DNA of 64,000 nt from Mesorhizobium sp. CU3 (GTDB lineage: Bacteria > Pseudomonadota > Alphaproteobacteria > Rhizobiales > Rhizobiaceae): positions 1 to 64,000 of the forward strand of contig NZ_VFWX01000015.1 of assembly GCF_006442965.1 (NCBI RefSeq). Reading direction: 5' to 3'. Position numbers and translations under genes: made by a program. Positions 17,703 through 28,348 of this stretch are shown piece after piece. The notes under the pieces were generated by a model, which worked only from the letters and a program-made list of their open reading frames with translations, had not been told where the DNA came from and ran no database searches. Position 1 is the first letter of the stretch. Each line of letters begins with the position of its first letter.

Positions 17703-18626
17703 ATGAAACGGCGCGACTTCGTTGTGTTGGTGACTGGTTTGGGAGCTTCACACAGGACCCTTTCCGCGTCCTTATGTTGGTTTGGTTCGGATAAGATCCT
17801 TTCAGCGTTACAGGTACGCGCCTCCTTGGTTTCTTCTCATATCACGCTCCTCTCCGCTCCCATCGAACTCGCGGGCGACTGGGGCCGTATGCTTCCGCGC
17901 TCGGTAGATCTGGTCCTCGAGCGCATGCGGCACGCGTGTCTGGATGGTGTCCGCCTCGTCTCCGACCGTCAGCCGGCGCGGCTTCGCGTTGACGAGCACA
18001 CTTCGGGGCAGCCCGCGATTTGGCTGCACCCGGACAGCAGCGACATGGCGTGGATCATCGTCGATATCGGCGAGCGGGACTGGTCGAAGCTCGCCTACCA
18101 GTTCGGTCATGAGCTAGGCCATGTGACAGCCAACAGTTGGCAGGCGGACGCCAAGCCGGCGCCTCCTTGCCAGTGGCTCGAGGAGGCGGTGGTGGAGGCC
18201 TTCTCGTTGCGTGGTCTGGGACTTTTGGCAAAGAGCTGGAAAGCTGACCCACCCTTTGCCGGAGACAACGCTTTCGGCGATGCCATTGCCGACTACCGCG
18301 AGAACATCATCACGCGCTATCGCGCGCTCGCCGACAGCCAAGGGCTCACCCGCGATGCCGCAACTTGGTTCGCCGACCACCGAAACGAAATCGAAATCCC
18401 GGGGCTCAATCCGTTCGCACAAGCGATGTCTGTGACCATCCTTGCCCAATACGAGCAGGCGCCGGAGAGCGTCGAGGCGCTTGGCGCGCTAAACCGCTGG
18501 CCAGGGCGCGCGGCTGTTCCAGCCAGCCAATATTTCCAGCGCTGGAAAGAGAGTTGCGCCGAGTTGCAGGCCTCGCCACAGCTTCCAAGCCACTTGAGCG
18601 ACCTGCTGCGAATTTCGGCCTATTAA
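17703..18626 (+). CDS. Uncharacterised HExxH (zincin-like) protein, possibly exported
   Basis: This 307-residue protein belongs to no family I recognise by name. It begins MKRRDF followed by a short hydrophobic stretch, resembling a weak twin-arginine signal, although residues 16-30 are atypical for one. The main feature is GHELGH at 135-140, a zinc-binding HExxH motif, followed about 20 residues later by WLEEAVVEAFS, whose Glu160 or Glu161 could be the third zinc ligand of a gluzincin-type metallopeptidase. The rest is alpha-helical. The stop codon sits at the edge of a dispersed repeat. Its position beside the glycan and collagen-like genes suggests a cell-surface role, but this is inference only. 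An alternative is a catalytically inactive zincin-fold protein. Confidence 0.7.
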   Translation: MKRRDFVVLVTGLGASHRTLSASLCWFGSDKILSALQVRASLVSSHITLLSAPIELAGDWGRMLPRSVDLVLERMRHACLDGVRLVSDRQPARLRVDEHTSGQPAIWLHPDSSDMAWIIVDIGERDWSKLAYQFGHELGHVTANSWQADAKPAPPCQWLEEAVVEAFSLRGLGLLAKSWKADPPFAGDNAFGDAIADYRENIITRYRALADSQGLTRDAATWFADHRNEIEIPGLNPFAQAMSVTILAQYEQAPESVEALGALNRWPGRAAVPASQYFQRWKESCAELQASPQLPSHLSDLLRISAY

Positions 18627-18730
18627 AGCAATTCCAGGAAAAATGTGGGCGGTCTTCCATCCGAAATTGCGTAAAACAAAGAGACAGGGCGGTTCGCCGT
18701 TTCCGTGAGACGGCGAACCGCTCCAGGGCA
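18625..18730. repeat. Dispersed two-hairpin palindromic repeat, copy B
   Basis: Reverse-oriented relative of the copy at 16161. It starts with AAGCAATTCCAGGAAAA, passes through a diverged CCGAAATTGCGT segment and ends with a CGGTTCGCCGTTTCC / GAGACGGCGAACCGCTC hairpin. It abuts the stop codon of the HExxH gene and precedes the convergent guaA end, so it may also help end transcription. Confidence 0.8.
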
Positions 18731-18821
18731 TGATAATCGTCCTTGAGCAAACCAACGGGTCGACATGTTGGGCACAGACGACTTCGCTGCAGCTCAGTCT
18801 TAAACTTCCGCCGTTTTCCCC

Positions 18822-20387
18822 CTACTCCCACTCGATCGTGCCCGGCGGCTTCGACGTCACGTCGTAGACCACCCGGTTGATGCCCTTCACCTCGTTGATG
18901 ATGCGGGTGGCGGCGGCGGCGAGGAAGTTCATGTCGTAGTGGTAGAAGTCAGCCGTCATGCCGTCGACGGAGGTCACGGCGCGCAGGGCGCAGACGAACT
19001 CGTAGGTGCGGCCGTCGCCCATGACGCCGACGGTCTGCACCGGCAACAGCACGGCGAAGGCCTGCCAGATGGCGTCGTAGAGGCCGGCCTTGCGGATCTC
19101 GTCGAGATAGATGGCGTCCGCCTCGCGCAGGATCTCGAGCTTCTCGCGGGTGATGCCGCCCGGGCAGCGGATGGCGAGGCCGGGGCCGGGGAACGGATGG
19201 CGGCCGATGAAGCTCTCGGGCAGGCCGAGCTCCTTGCCCAGCGCCCTCACCTCGTCCTTGAACAATTCGCGCAGCGGCTCGACCAGCTTCATGTTCATGC
19301 GCTCGGGCAAGCCGCCGACATTGTGGTGCGACTTGATCGTCACCGACGGGCCGCCGGAGAAGGAGACGCTCTCGATGACGTCGGGATAGAGCGTGCCCTG
19401 CGCCAGGAAATCTGCACCGCCGAGTTTCTTCGCCTCTTCTTCGAAGACCTCGATGAACAGGCGGCCGATCGTCTTGCGCTTCTTTTCCGGATCGCTCTCG
19501 CCTTCCAGCGCCGAGATGAACTTGTCGGAAGCATCGACCAGGATCAGCGGCAAATTATAATGCTGGCGGAACATGTCCACCACGCCTTGCGCCTCGTTCT
19601 TGCGCATCAGGCCATGGTCGACGAGGATGCAGGTCAGCTGATCGCCGACCGCTTCGTGGATTAGCAACGCCGCGACGGAAGAATCGACGCCGCCCGACAG
19701 GGCGCAGATGACCTTGCCCTTGCCGACCTGTTGGCGGATCGTCTCGACCGCATGCTCGCGATAGGCGCGCATCGTCCAGTCGCCCTCGATGCCGGCGATG
19801 TTGTGGACGAAATTCCTGAGCAGCCTCGCGCCGTCCGGCGTGTGCACCACTTCCGGGTGGAACATGATGCCGTACATCCTGCGCTCGATATTGCCGAAGA
19901 TGGCGAAGGGCGAGCTTTCCGACTTGCCGAGCACCTTGAAGCCCGGTGGCAGCTCGATGACGCGGTCGCCGTGGCTCATCCACACCTGGTGGCGCTGGCC
20001 GGGCGCCCACAGGCCGTCGAACAGCGGGCTTTCCTTCTCGATCTCGACGAAGGCGCGGCCGAACTCGCGGTGGTTGGAGCTTTCGGCGACGCCGCCCATC
20101 TGCACGCACATCGCCATCTGGCCATAGCAGATGCCGAGCACCGGCACGCCGGCGTCGAAGACGATCTGCGGGGCGCGCGGGCTGCCGATGTCGCCGGTCG
20201 AGGCCGGGCCGCCGGACAGGATCACGGCTTTCGGGTTGATGCGCTTGAAGGCAGCTTCGGCCGATTGGAACGGCACGATCTCGGAAAAGACGCCGGCCTC
20301 GCGGATGCGGCGGGCGATTAGCTGCGTGAACTGGCTGCCGAAATCGACAATCAGGACGGTGTCGGGATGATTGGCTGTCGTCGTCAT
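18822..20387 (-). CDS. guaA: GMP synthase (glutamine-hydrolysing)
   Basis: This 521-residue protein, the usual length, converts XMP, ATP and glutamine to GMP in purine biosynthesis. The N-terminal class I amidotransferase domain has the nucleophile motif GICYGQ (Cys87) and the catalytic MFHPEVVHT. The ATP pyrophosphatase domain has the P-loop ALSGGVDSS, and the C-terminal dimerisation domain carries RHPFPGPGLAIR and ends in KPPGTIEWE. It is the last gene of a minus-strand series with an MTA/SAH nucleosidase, a thioesterase, tspO and an RNA methyltransferase. The gap to the nucleosidase gene is 73 bp, so co-transcription is plausible but not certain. Confidence 0.97.
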   Translation of the reverse strand: MTTTANHPDTVLIVDFGSQFTQLIARRIREAGVFSEIVPFQSAEAAFKRINPKAVILSGGPASTGDIGSPRAPQIVFDAGVPVLGICYGQMAMCVQMGGVAESSNHREFGRAFVEIEKESPLFDGLWAPGQRHQVWMSHGDRVIELPPGFKVLGKSESSPFAIFGNIERRMYGIMFHPEVVHTPDGARLLRNFVHNIAGIEGDWTMRAYREHAVETIRQQVGKGKVICALSGGVDSSVAALLIHEAVGDQLTCILVDHGLMRKNEAQGVVDMFRQHYNLPLILVDASDKFISALEGESDPEKKRKTIGRLFIEVFEEEAKKLGGADFLAQGTLYPDVIESVSFSGGPSVTIKSHHNVGGLPERMNMKLVEPLRELFKDEVRALGKELGLPESFIGRHPFPGPGLAIRCPGGITREKLEILREADAIYLDEIRKAGLYDAIWQAFAVLLPVQTVGVMGDGRTYEFVCALRAVTSVDGMTADFYHYDMNFLAAAATRIINEVKGINRVVYDVTSKPPGTIEWE

Positions 20388-20460
20388 GGCGAGCCTTTAG
20401 AGAAAGAACCGATTCGGCGCAATGGGTTGCGCGCTGCGGCTTTCCGTCTCCTTCTCGGCC

Positions 20461-21099
20461 TTATGCCAGATGGACCGCGCCGGATGCGATCGCCTGCTCG
20501 AGCAAGCCGATGGCAGCCGCGAGCTTCTCGTCGATGACATGCAGATATTCGGTCCAGTCGCCGACATGCTTGAGATCGGCCGCGCCGTCGGAAATGCCGC
20601 GCAGCCCGATCAGCGGCACGCCGAACAACTGGCAGGCGCGCAGGCAGGCGAAGGTTTCCATGTCGACCATATCGGCGTCGATCGCGTCATAGGCGATGCC
20701 GGAGACGATGGCGCCGCCGGTCGACAGCGTCGCAGTCCTGATGCCGGGGATGACGAAGGGCAGCGGCACCGACACCGGCAGGTCGAGGAAGGGCGTTGCG
20801 CCCTTCTCGAAGCCGAGCGGCGAAGCATCCATGTCGCGGTAGCTCACCGACACCGCCTGATAAATTTCCGCCTGCTCGAGCCTGCGGCTGCCGGCGGACC
20901 CCAGCGAGACGATGAGGTCCGGCAGCGCATCCTTGGCCTTGAGCGCTGCAAGTTCCGCGCCCAGCCGCACCGCGGCCTCGACCGGGCCGACGCCGGTCAT
21001 CATCGGCGTGAAGAGCTTTTTCAGATGCGGGCCGTATTCGGCCTCGACCGCCATGACGAAGAGAACGGACTTGCCTGCGATCTTGACAGCGCTGGCCAT
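20461..21099 (-). CDS. 5'-methylthioadenosine/S-adenosylhomocysteine nucleosidase family protein
   Basis: This 212-residue protein has the nucleoside phosphorylase / MtnN fold. GKSVLFVMAVEAEYGPHL is the N-terminal strand with the catalytic-region Glu, MTGVGPVEAA and IVSLGSAGS form the ribose and phosphate-site loops, VDMETFACLRAC supplies the Met-Glu that binds ribose, and LRGISDGA holds the catalytic Asp. It probably cleaves adenine from methylthioadenosine or S-adenosylhomocysteine. The length and the GSAGS (instead of GTAGG) leave room for a related substrate. Its start lies 3 bp after the stop of the thioesterase gene, so the two are almost certainly one transcript. Confidence 0.85.
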   Translation of the reverse strand: MASAVKIAGKSVLFVMAVEAEYGPHLKKLFTPMMTGVGPVEAAVRLGAELAALKAKDALPDLIVSLGSAGSRRLEQAEIYQAVSVSYRDMDASPLGFEKGATPFLDLPVSVPLPFVIPGIRTATLSTGGAIVSGIAYDAIDADMVDMETFACLRACQLFGVPLIGLRGISDGAADLKHVGDWTEYLHVIDEKLAAAIGLLEQAIASGAVHLA

Positions 21100-21102
21100 G
21101 GA

Positions 21103-21564
21103 TCAGCCTTCTATGCCGTCGCGGCCGACGACTGTCATCATCGTGCCTGTCATGGTGGCGATCAGCTTCGCCTCGCCGTCGGCGGCGAAAGCGTAGGCCT
21201 GGCCGTCGGCGACGATGATGGTGCGGCCGGGTTTGGTCACCGAACCGCGGAACAGGAAGCGCTCGCCCTTGCCCGGCGCCAGGAGATTGACCTTGAACTC
21301 GATGGTCAGAACGCTGGAATTCTGCGGCATCAGGGAGAAGGCGGCGTAGCCGCAGGCCGAGTCCAATGCGGTCGAGATGACGCCGGCATGCAGGAAGCCG
21401 TGCTGCTGGGTGAGTGCCGCCGAATAAGGCATCTCGATTTCGATGATGCCGGGCGTCACCAGGGTCAGTTCGGCGCCGATGGTCGCCATCGCCTCTTGCC
21501 GGGCAAAGGAGGCCCTGACGCGTTCCTCGAAATCGGGAGCGGGTACGATCTTGGCTGCTGCCAT
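21103..21564 (-). CDS. PaaI-type hotdog-fold thioesterase
   Basis: This 153-residue protein uses the ATG at 21564, which follows GAAGGCGAC; an upstream in-frame start at 21639 lacks such a site and adds non-conserved sequence. Hotdog-fold landmarks are QQHGFLHAGVISTALDSACG (the HGG-type motif, here HAGV, with the catalytic-region Asp) and the FKVNLLAPGKGERFLFRG strands typical of PaaI/YdiI thioesterases that hydrolyse acyl- or aryl-CoA. It is tightly coupled to the downstream nucleosidase gene. The exact acyl-CoA substrate cannot be predicted. Confidence 0.87.
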   Translation of the reverse strand: MAAAKIVPAPDFEERVRASFARQEAMATIGAELTLVTPGIIEIEMPYSAALTQQHGFLHAGVISTALDSACGYAAFSLMPQNSSVLTIEFKVNLLAPGKGERFLFRGSVTKPGRTIIVADGQAYAFAADGEAKLIATMTGTMMTVVGRDGIEG

Positions 21565-21652
21565 GGCCTGTCGCCTTCTCGTTTTGCTGGCGAAGCTTAT
21601 TGCAGAGCCGGGAGCGACGCGCAATCTCAATTGCTGCACTGCAGCAAGGGCA

Positions 21653-22105
21653 TCAATTCAGCCAGAGCAACGAGGCATTGAGCAAAGTGGCGAACGCGAC
21701 CCAGGCGCCGTAGGGGACGAACAGCCAGGCGGAAACCCTGTCGCCGCTCCAAGTGCGGGCAATGAACATCAGGATGCTGGCCAACAGCAACAGGATGACG
21801 ACCAGCGCAAGCCCCATCATCTTGGCGCCGAAGAATGTCGGCGACCAAAGGAAATTGAGGACCAGTTGGGCCGCCCAGAGCCTCATCGCCGCGCCGCCTG
21901 GTGGCTGCCGCCAGGTCCGCCAGCCGGCAATCGCAATCAGAATGTAAAGTACGGACCAGGTCGGGCCGAAGACCCAGTTCGGCGGATTGAAAGGCGGCTT
22001 GACCAGCGACGCATACCATTCGCCGGGCAAGGTAGCATAGCCGATCAGCAGACCGCCGCCGAGAACCAGCAGCACAAAGACGACAAGCGACAGGTATTTC
22101 TGCAA
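21653..22105 (-). CDS. tspO: TspO/MBR family membrane protein
   Basis: This 150-residue protein has five predicted transmembrane helices and the family hallmarks WYASLVKPPFNPPNWVFGPT and WSVLYILIAIAGWRTW, plus AQLVLNFLWSPTFFGAK and ARTWSGDRVSAWLFVPYGAW. I chose a TTG start at 22105 because it follows GGATGGGG and gives the normal family length; the frame extends upstream into the RNA methyltransferase gene without family similarity. TspO proteins bind porphyrins and, in alphaproteobacteria, modulate tetrapyrrole-related gene expression. It lies 64 bp downstream of the RNA methyltransferase gene. Confidence 0.9.
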   Translation of the reverse strand: MQKYLSLVVFVLLVLGGGLLIGYATLPGEWYASLVKPPFNPPNWVFGPTWSVLYILIAIAGWRTWRQPPGGAAMRLWAAQLVLNFLWSPTFFGAKMMGLALVVILLLLASILMFIARTWSGDRVSAWLFVPYGAWVAFATLLNASLLWLN

Positions 22106-22169
22106 GCGCGCCCCATCCGGTTGACCCGGTACAAAACTGGAGCAGCGCGGTTGCCCGTCAAGAAGCGGT

Positions 22170-23459
22170 TCAACCGGCCCGGCGCAAGGCGTGGAAATAG
22201 AAGCCGTCGGTGCCGCTGAGCGCCGGCGACAGCGAGATGCCGCCGGCGTCCGCCACACGCGCGGCCTGCTCGTGACCGGGGAAGCGCCCGTTCCAGAGCG
22301 CTCGATGGTCGACCGGGGAAAAGCCCTTGTGACGTTCGCGGAAGGCGGCGACCTGCTCGCCATTCTCGGCGTCGAACACCGAACAGGTGATGTAGACCAG
22401 CAGGCCGCCGGGTTTGACGAAGGCTTGCGCGGTATCGAGGATCGCCTGCTGCTCGGCCCTGCGGGCATCGAGCTGCCGCTCGGTCAGCCGCCATTTGGCA
22501 TCGGGCCGGCGCCGCCAGGTGCCGCTGCCGGTGCAGGGCGCGTCGATCAGCACGATGTCCATATGGCTGTTGAGCGGCGCCAGCTCGACCGGCTTGCTGA
22601 CGATCTGGATGTTGCGGTTGTGCGAGCGGCGGATGCGCTCGAAGATCGGCGCCAGCCGCACCTTTTCGGCATCGTGGGCAAAGAGCTGGCCGCGATTGTC
22701 CATCTCGGCCGACAGCGCCAGCGTCTTGCCGCCGGCGCCGGCGCAATAGTCGAGCACCTGCATGCCGGGTTCGGCGCCGGCAAGGGCGGCGGCAAGCTGC
22801 GAGCCCTCGTCCTGCACCTCGAACCAGCCTTTCTGGAAGGCCGGTTCGGCCTGCACGTTGGGGTGCCGGCCGTCGCCGTCGATGGGCGGAATGCGGATGC
22901 CATACGCCGCGATCGCCGCCGGCGCGGCGCCGGTGCCCTGCAGTTCGGCCAGCACCTTGACGCGATCGGCCTGCAGCGTGTTGACCCTGAGATCGAGCGG
23001 CGGGCGCATCGCCAGCGCCGCCCCCTCCCCGACCCATGCTTCGCCATACGCCTGTTCAAGCAGCGGTGCGCACCAGTCCGGGACATCGGCCCGCACGGCG
23101 TCCGGCGCATCGGCCGGACGGCGCTCGGCAACCGCCTTCAATTCGCCGGCGCTGAGCAGCGGCGGCGCGAATTTGTCGCCATCCAGCGCATCGTTGAGCG
23201 AGCGTGCCGTCTGCCCCCACTCGAGCAGCAGCGCGCCGAAGCCGGTGGCGCGCGGCGTGTCCTCGCCGAACAGCCAGCCGGCCGAGCGTTTGCGACGCAG
23301 CGCGTCATAGACGATGTTGCCGATCGCCGCGCGGTCGCCGCCGCCGGCAAAGCGATGCGACAGGCCCCAGTCGCGCAAGGCGTCGGCCACCGGCCGGTGA
23401 CGCCGGCCAATGTCTTCCAGAACCTCGATGGCCGCCGCCAGCCTTCCGCCCAATCGCAT
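22170..23459 (-). CDS. RsmB/NOP-family RNA (cytosine-5) methyltransferase
   Basis: This 429-residue protein starts at the ATG at 23459, preceded by GGAAGA. Residues 1-140 resemble a NusB/Sun-like N-terminal domain. The catalytic domain has the SAM motif VLDYCAGAGGKTLALSA, the first catalytic motif DAPCTGSGTWRRRPD and the nucleophile motif LVYITCSVFDAENGEQ, the two-cysteine arrangement of m5C RNA methyltransferases. The likely target is 16S rRNA (RsmB/Sun, position 967) or another rRNA/tRNA site; alphaproteobacteria often have two such genes, so I give no symbol. It is first in the minus-strand series leading to guaA. Confidence 0.9.
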   Translation of the reverse strand: MRLGGRLAAAIEVLEDIGRRHRPVADALRDWGLSHRFAGGGDRAAIGNIVYDALRRKRSAGWLFGEDTPRATGFGALLLEWGQTARSLNDALDGDKFAPPLLSAGELKAVAERRPADAPDAVRADVPDWCAPLLEQAYGEAWVGEGAALAMRPPLDLRVNTLQADRVKVLAELQGTGAAPAAIAAYGIRIPPIDGDGRHPNVQAEPAFQKGWFEVQDEGSQLAAALAGAEPGMQVLDYCAGAGGKTLALSAEMDNRGQLFAHDAEKVRLAPIFERIRRSHNRNIQIVSKPVELAPLNSHMDIVLIDAPCTGSGTWRRRPDAKWRLTERQLDARRAEQQAILDTAQAFVKPGGLLVYITCSVFDAENGEQVAAFRERHKGFSPVDHRALWNGRFPGHEQAARVADAGGISLSPALSGTDGFYFHALRRAG

Positions 23460-23799
23460 TTTGTCTTCCGTCGTTTCGCATATCGTTCCGGCCGCTCTTA
23501 AAGCGTTTCCGGCCAGGATTGAAACAGTTCTGTTCCGGCGCTCATACGTTGCCCATGCCGAGCGGTCGAGATGGCCGACACCGAAAACCTTGGCCGGCAA
23601 TATCAAAAACCCGATCCGCAAGAAGGTTAGAGCTTTTCCTGCAATACATGATCAGCCTCTAATGCATAAACTGGCGAAGACAAGCAAGCATCGTGGCTTA
23701 ACGGCCATGCTTTCCAAGATTCGCCGGCAGGAATACTCTTCCACCAGCGATTCGCGACGCGCACAATGCGGTTCAGGCGGATCCTATGAGGAGAGGGCA
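23460..23799. other. Divergent promoter region, no gene seen
   Basis: This 340-bp gap lies between the divergent RNA methyltransferase and aquaporin genes. No gene with a ribosome-binding site is evident. Frames that run through it upstream of the aquaporin start are not family-like. It should contain both promoters; I could not place them. Confidence 0.4.
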
Positions 23800-24477
23800 A
23801 TGAAAACGTATATTGCAGAAATTCTCGGCACGTTCTTGTTGGTGTTCATCGGCACGGCCTCCGTGGTCACGGGCGGCTTCGGCGGCGCGCTGCCGCTCGG
23901 TCAGGAAGGCATCGGCCTGGCCTTCGGCATCGGCCTGATCGCCGCGGCCTATGCGATCGGCCCGATCTCGGGCGCGCATCTCAACCCGGCGGTGACGCTC
24001 GGCGTGTTCCTGGCAGGGCGCATGCCGGCCAAGGATGTCGTCCCCTACTGGATCGCGCAGGTCATCGGCGCCATCATCGCTTCGCTGGCGCTGTGGATCA
24101 TCGTCTCCGGCAAGGCCGGCGAGCCCATCACCAACTTCGGCGCCAATGGCTGGGACGTGGAGAAATGGGGCATGAGCTCGGCCTTCCTGTGGGAGCTGAT
24201 CGGCACCTTCACCTTCGTCACCGTCATCCTCGGCGTCACCAACGCCAAGCACACCACGGCCTTTGCCGGCTTGGTCATCGGCCTGACGCTGGCCGGCATC
24301 CACTTCGCCATGATCCCGGTGACCGGCACCTCGGTCAATCCGGCCCGTTCGATCGGCCCGGCGCTGTTTTCAGGCAGCGCCGCGCTCGGCCAGCTCTGGC
24401 TGTTCATCGTCGCGCCGCTGATCGGCGGGGCAATTGCCGGCGTCGTCGCCAAGGCGGGCATCTTCGAGAAGGACTGA
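23800..24477 (+). CDS. aqpZ: Aquaporin Z-type MIP channel
   Basis: This 225-residue membrane channel starts at the ATG at 23800, right after GAGGAGAGGG; a longer upstream frame is not part of the gene. It has the two NPA half-helix motifs, SGAHLNPAVTLG and GTSVNPARSIGPA, and six transmembrane segments. The Arg after the second NPA and the His in GIHFAM (narrow selectivity filter) fit a water-selective aquaporin, not a glycerol facilitator. It acts in the inner membrane in osmotic adjustment. It is followed by a bidirectional terminator shared with the convergent katG. Confidence 0.95.
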   Translation: MKTYIAEILGTFLLVFIGTASVVTGGFGGALPLGQEGIGLAFGIGLIAAAYAIGPISGAHLNPAVTLGVFLAGRMPAKDVVPYWIAQVIGAIIASLALWIIVSGKAGEPITNFGANGWDVEKWGMSSAFLWELIGTFTFVTVILGVTNAKHTTAFAGLVIGLTLAGIHFAMIPVTGTSVNPARSIGPALFSGSAALGQLWLFIVAPLIGGAIAGVVAKAGIFEKD

Positions 24478-24497
24478 ATACAGCTCGACCAAAGAAG

Positions 24498-24532
24498 CAA
24501 AAAGGCGCGCGGCATGGCCACGCGCCTTTTTC
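24498..24532. terminator. Bidirectional intrinsic terminator between aqpZ and katG
   Basis: The stem AAAAGGCGCG pairs with CGCGCCTTTT across a loop of about 10 bases. It has a T-run on the plus strand and an A-run on the left arm that reads as a T-run on the minus strand. It sits 20 bp after the aquaporin stop and 18 bp before the katG stop, so it can terminate both. Confidence 0.88.
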
Positions 24533-24549
24533 CTTGGGAGGATACGACC

Positions 24550-26760
<2,211 letters not shown>

Positions 26761-26844
26761 CCTAGTCTCCAAATCTGCCGAGGTTTGATTCTTGCCGGGT
26801 TGATTTCTGCCGGGAATTCCGGGGCGGCCAGCAGGCTGCGCCAA

Positions 26845-26861
26845 TCTGGAATGATTCCAGA
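26845..26861. promoter_or_regulatory. Perfect 17-bp palindrome in the katG-oxyR intergenic region
   Basis: TCTGGAATGATTCCAGA is an exact inverted repeat (8 + 1 + 8) centred 93 bp upstream of katG and 70 bp upstream of oxyR. Its position suggests a regulator site. It does not match the classical OxyR half-site ATAG well, so it may bind OxyR in a divergent form or another factor. Confidence 0.5.
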
Positions 26862-26922
26862 CTAGGCCGGCCAGTCGATAAAGACAAATTGCCTTTCCTG
26901 TTTTTTTCAATAAGATTTTCTT

Positions 26923-27828
26923 ATGATCGGTATCACCATACGTCAGATGCTCTACTTCGATGCGTTGGCGCAGACGCTGCATTTCGGCCGTGCCGCCAAG
27001 CTCGCAGGCGTCAGCCAGCCGGCACTCTCCGCGCAGATCGCGGAAATGGAGGAGCGGCTCAACTGCCTGTTGTTCGAGCGCGGCGGCAAGACGGTGCGCC
27101 TGACCAACGAGGCAACTGCGCTGCAGCCCCGCATAGAGCGCATCCTTGCCGACATTCGTGACGTCGAGACGACGGCGCGGCGCGGCCGCCCGGCGATGGA
27201 AGGCCGGTTCCGCCTCGGCATCATCCCGACGGTGGCGCCCTATCTGTTGCCGCATGCGCTGCCCGAATTGCGGCGGCAATACCCGACGCTGCAGCTCGAA
27301 CTGCGCGAGGCGGTGACCGCCTCGCTGATCGACGACGCGGCCTCGGGCCGGCTCGACGCCTTCATCGCCGCTTTGCCGCTCGACCATCCGGGCCTCGTCA
27401 GCGAAGCGCTCTTTCCCGACCGTTTCTTCCTCGCCGTGCCGGCCGGCGACCCCGCCTTCGCCTCGCCGCCGGTGCCGCCGGAGAGCCCGGCGCTGGAACG
27501 GCTGATGCTTTTGGAAGAGGGCCACTGCCTGCGCGAGCAAGCCCTGGCCGTCTGCGGCAGTGTGCGGCCGGTGGCGATGGCCAGCTACGGCGCCACCAGC
27601 CTGACCACGCTTCTCCAGATGGTGGCGCACGGGCTGGGCGTGACGCTGGTGCCGGAAATGGCGGCAAGTGCCGCCGGCGTCATGCCGGATTTGAGGATCG
27701 TGCCGTTCCAGGAGCCGATGCCGCAACGCATGATCTGCATGGCCTGGCGGCGCAACAAGGTCCGGCAGGACGAATGCGTGGAACTGGCGCGGATTATACG
27801 CGGGTTGGATGCGGCGGTGCTGGCGTGA
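26923..27828 (+). CDS. oxyR: Hydrogen-peroxide-sensing LysR-type regulator OxyR
   Basis: This 301-residue LysR regulator has an N-terminal winged helix (residues 6-64, FGRAAKLAGVSQPALSAQIA) and a substrate-like sensing domain. The sensing loop EEGHCLREQALAVCG has Cys202 and Cys211 with the same nine-residue spacing as E. coli Cys199 and Cys208, which form the peroxide-induced disulfide. This and divergent katG make the assignment firm. It probably activates katG and represses itself through the shared promoter region. Confidence 0.95.
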   Translation: MIGITIRQMLYFDALAQTLHFGRAAKLAGVSQPALSAQIAEMEERLNCLLFERGGKTVRLTNEATALQPRIERILADIRDVETTARRGRPAMEGRFRLGIIPTVAPYLLPHALPELRRQYPTLQLELREAVTASLIDDAASGRLDAFIAALPLDHPGLVSEALFPDRFFLAVPAGDPAFASPPVPPESPALERLMLLEEGHCLREQALAVCGSVRPVAMASYGATSLTTLLQMVAHGLGVTLVPEMAASAAGVMPDLRIVPFQEPMPQRMICMAWRRNKVRQDECVELARIIRGLDAAVLA

Positions 27829-27929
27829 AGCGCCTTCGAGGCGACCCTGTTCTTCGCTGAATTTCTCGTAGCCTGGCTGGCCTCGCAGGGCCGTGACAGG
27901 CTTTATGTCTCACACCACACTTGTCCACA

Positions 27930-28193
27930 CTATTTGATGTAGACGAGCACGTACCTGTTTTTGTAGGGCTGGTAGTATTTCGTGCCGCACTGCCAAACCA
28001 CGATCCCACCGCTATAGGTGGTCTTCACGCAGCCCTTTGGAAGTGTGGTGATGTAGATGGTGGTCCTCTGGATGACGACCGTCTTTGCTTCCACTGATGC
28101 GATGAAACCGAATCCGGAGTCGCCCGCCATCGACGAAATCGCGAGCAAAACTCCAACGGCAAATGTGCGCGCAAACAAACCGCGTCTGATCAT
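27930..28193 (-). CDS. Small exported protein of unknown function
   Basis: This 87-residue protein has an ATG preceded by AGGAGAGGGG. Residues 1-35 form an N-terminal signal (MIRRGLFARTFAVGVLLAIS, cleavage probably near ASVEAK). The mature part is short, basic and Tyr/Val-rich, with two Cys (GCVKT and WQCGTKYYQPY) that could form a disulfide. It resembles small rhizobial periplasmic proteins of no known function. It may be co-transcribed with the antiporter gene 155 bp upstream. Confidence 0.72.
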   Translation of the reverse strand: MIRRGLFARTFAVGVLLAISSMAGDSGFGFIASVEAKTVVIQRTTIYITTLPKGCVKTTYSGGIVVWQCGTKYYQPYKNRYVLVYIK

Positions 28194-28348
28194 AGGTTTC
28201 CCCTCTCCTTAATCTGCAGAATTTCTAATATAACACCAGCGAGCGAAAGCCTCAACGGATCGATTGATTCCGTTCCATCGAGACTAGGCCAGATCGTCGA
28301 TGCGGCCCCCGTCACAGCCGGACCCTAAATCAGTGACCGGCAACAATT

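Noticed and set aside
17482..17794. Short overlapping frames between the FkbM and HExxH genes as an insertion-sequence remnant
   Set aside because: No recognisable transposase motif and no inverted ends; too weak to claim.
20422..23501. Long plus-strand frames opposite mtnN-like, thioesterase and RNA methyltransferase genes
   Set aside because: They are antisense to well-supported conserved genes and have His/Arg/Asp-biased shadow composition without family motifs.
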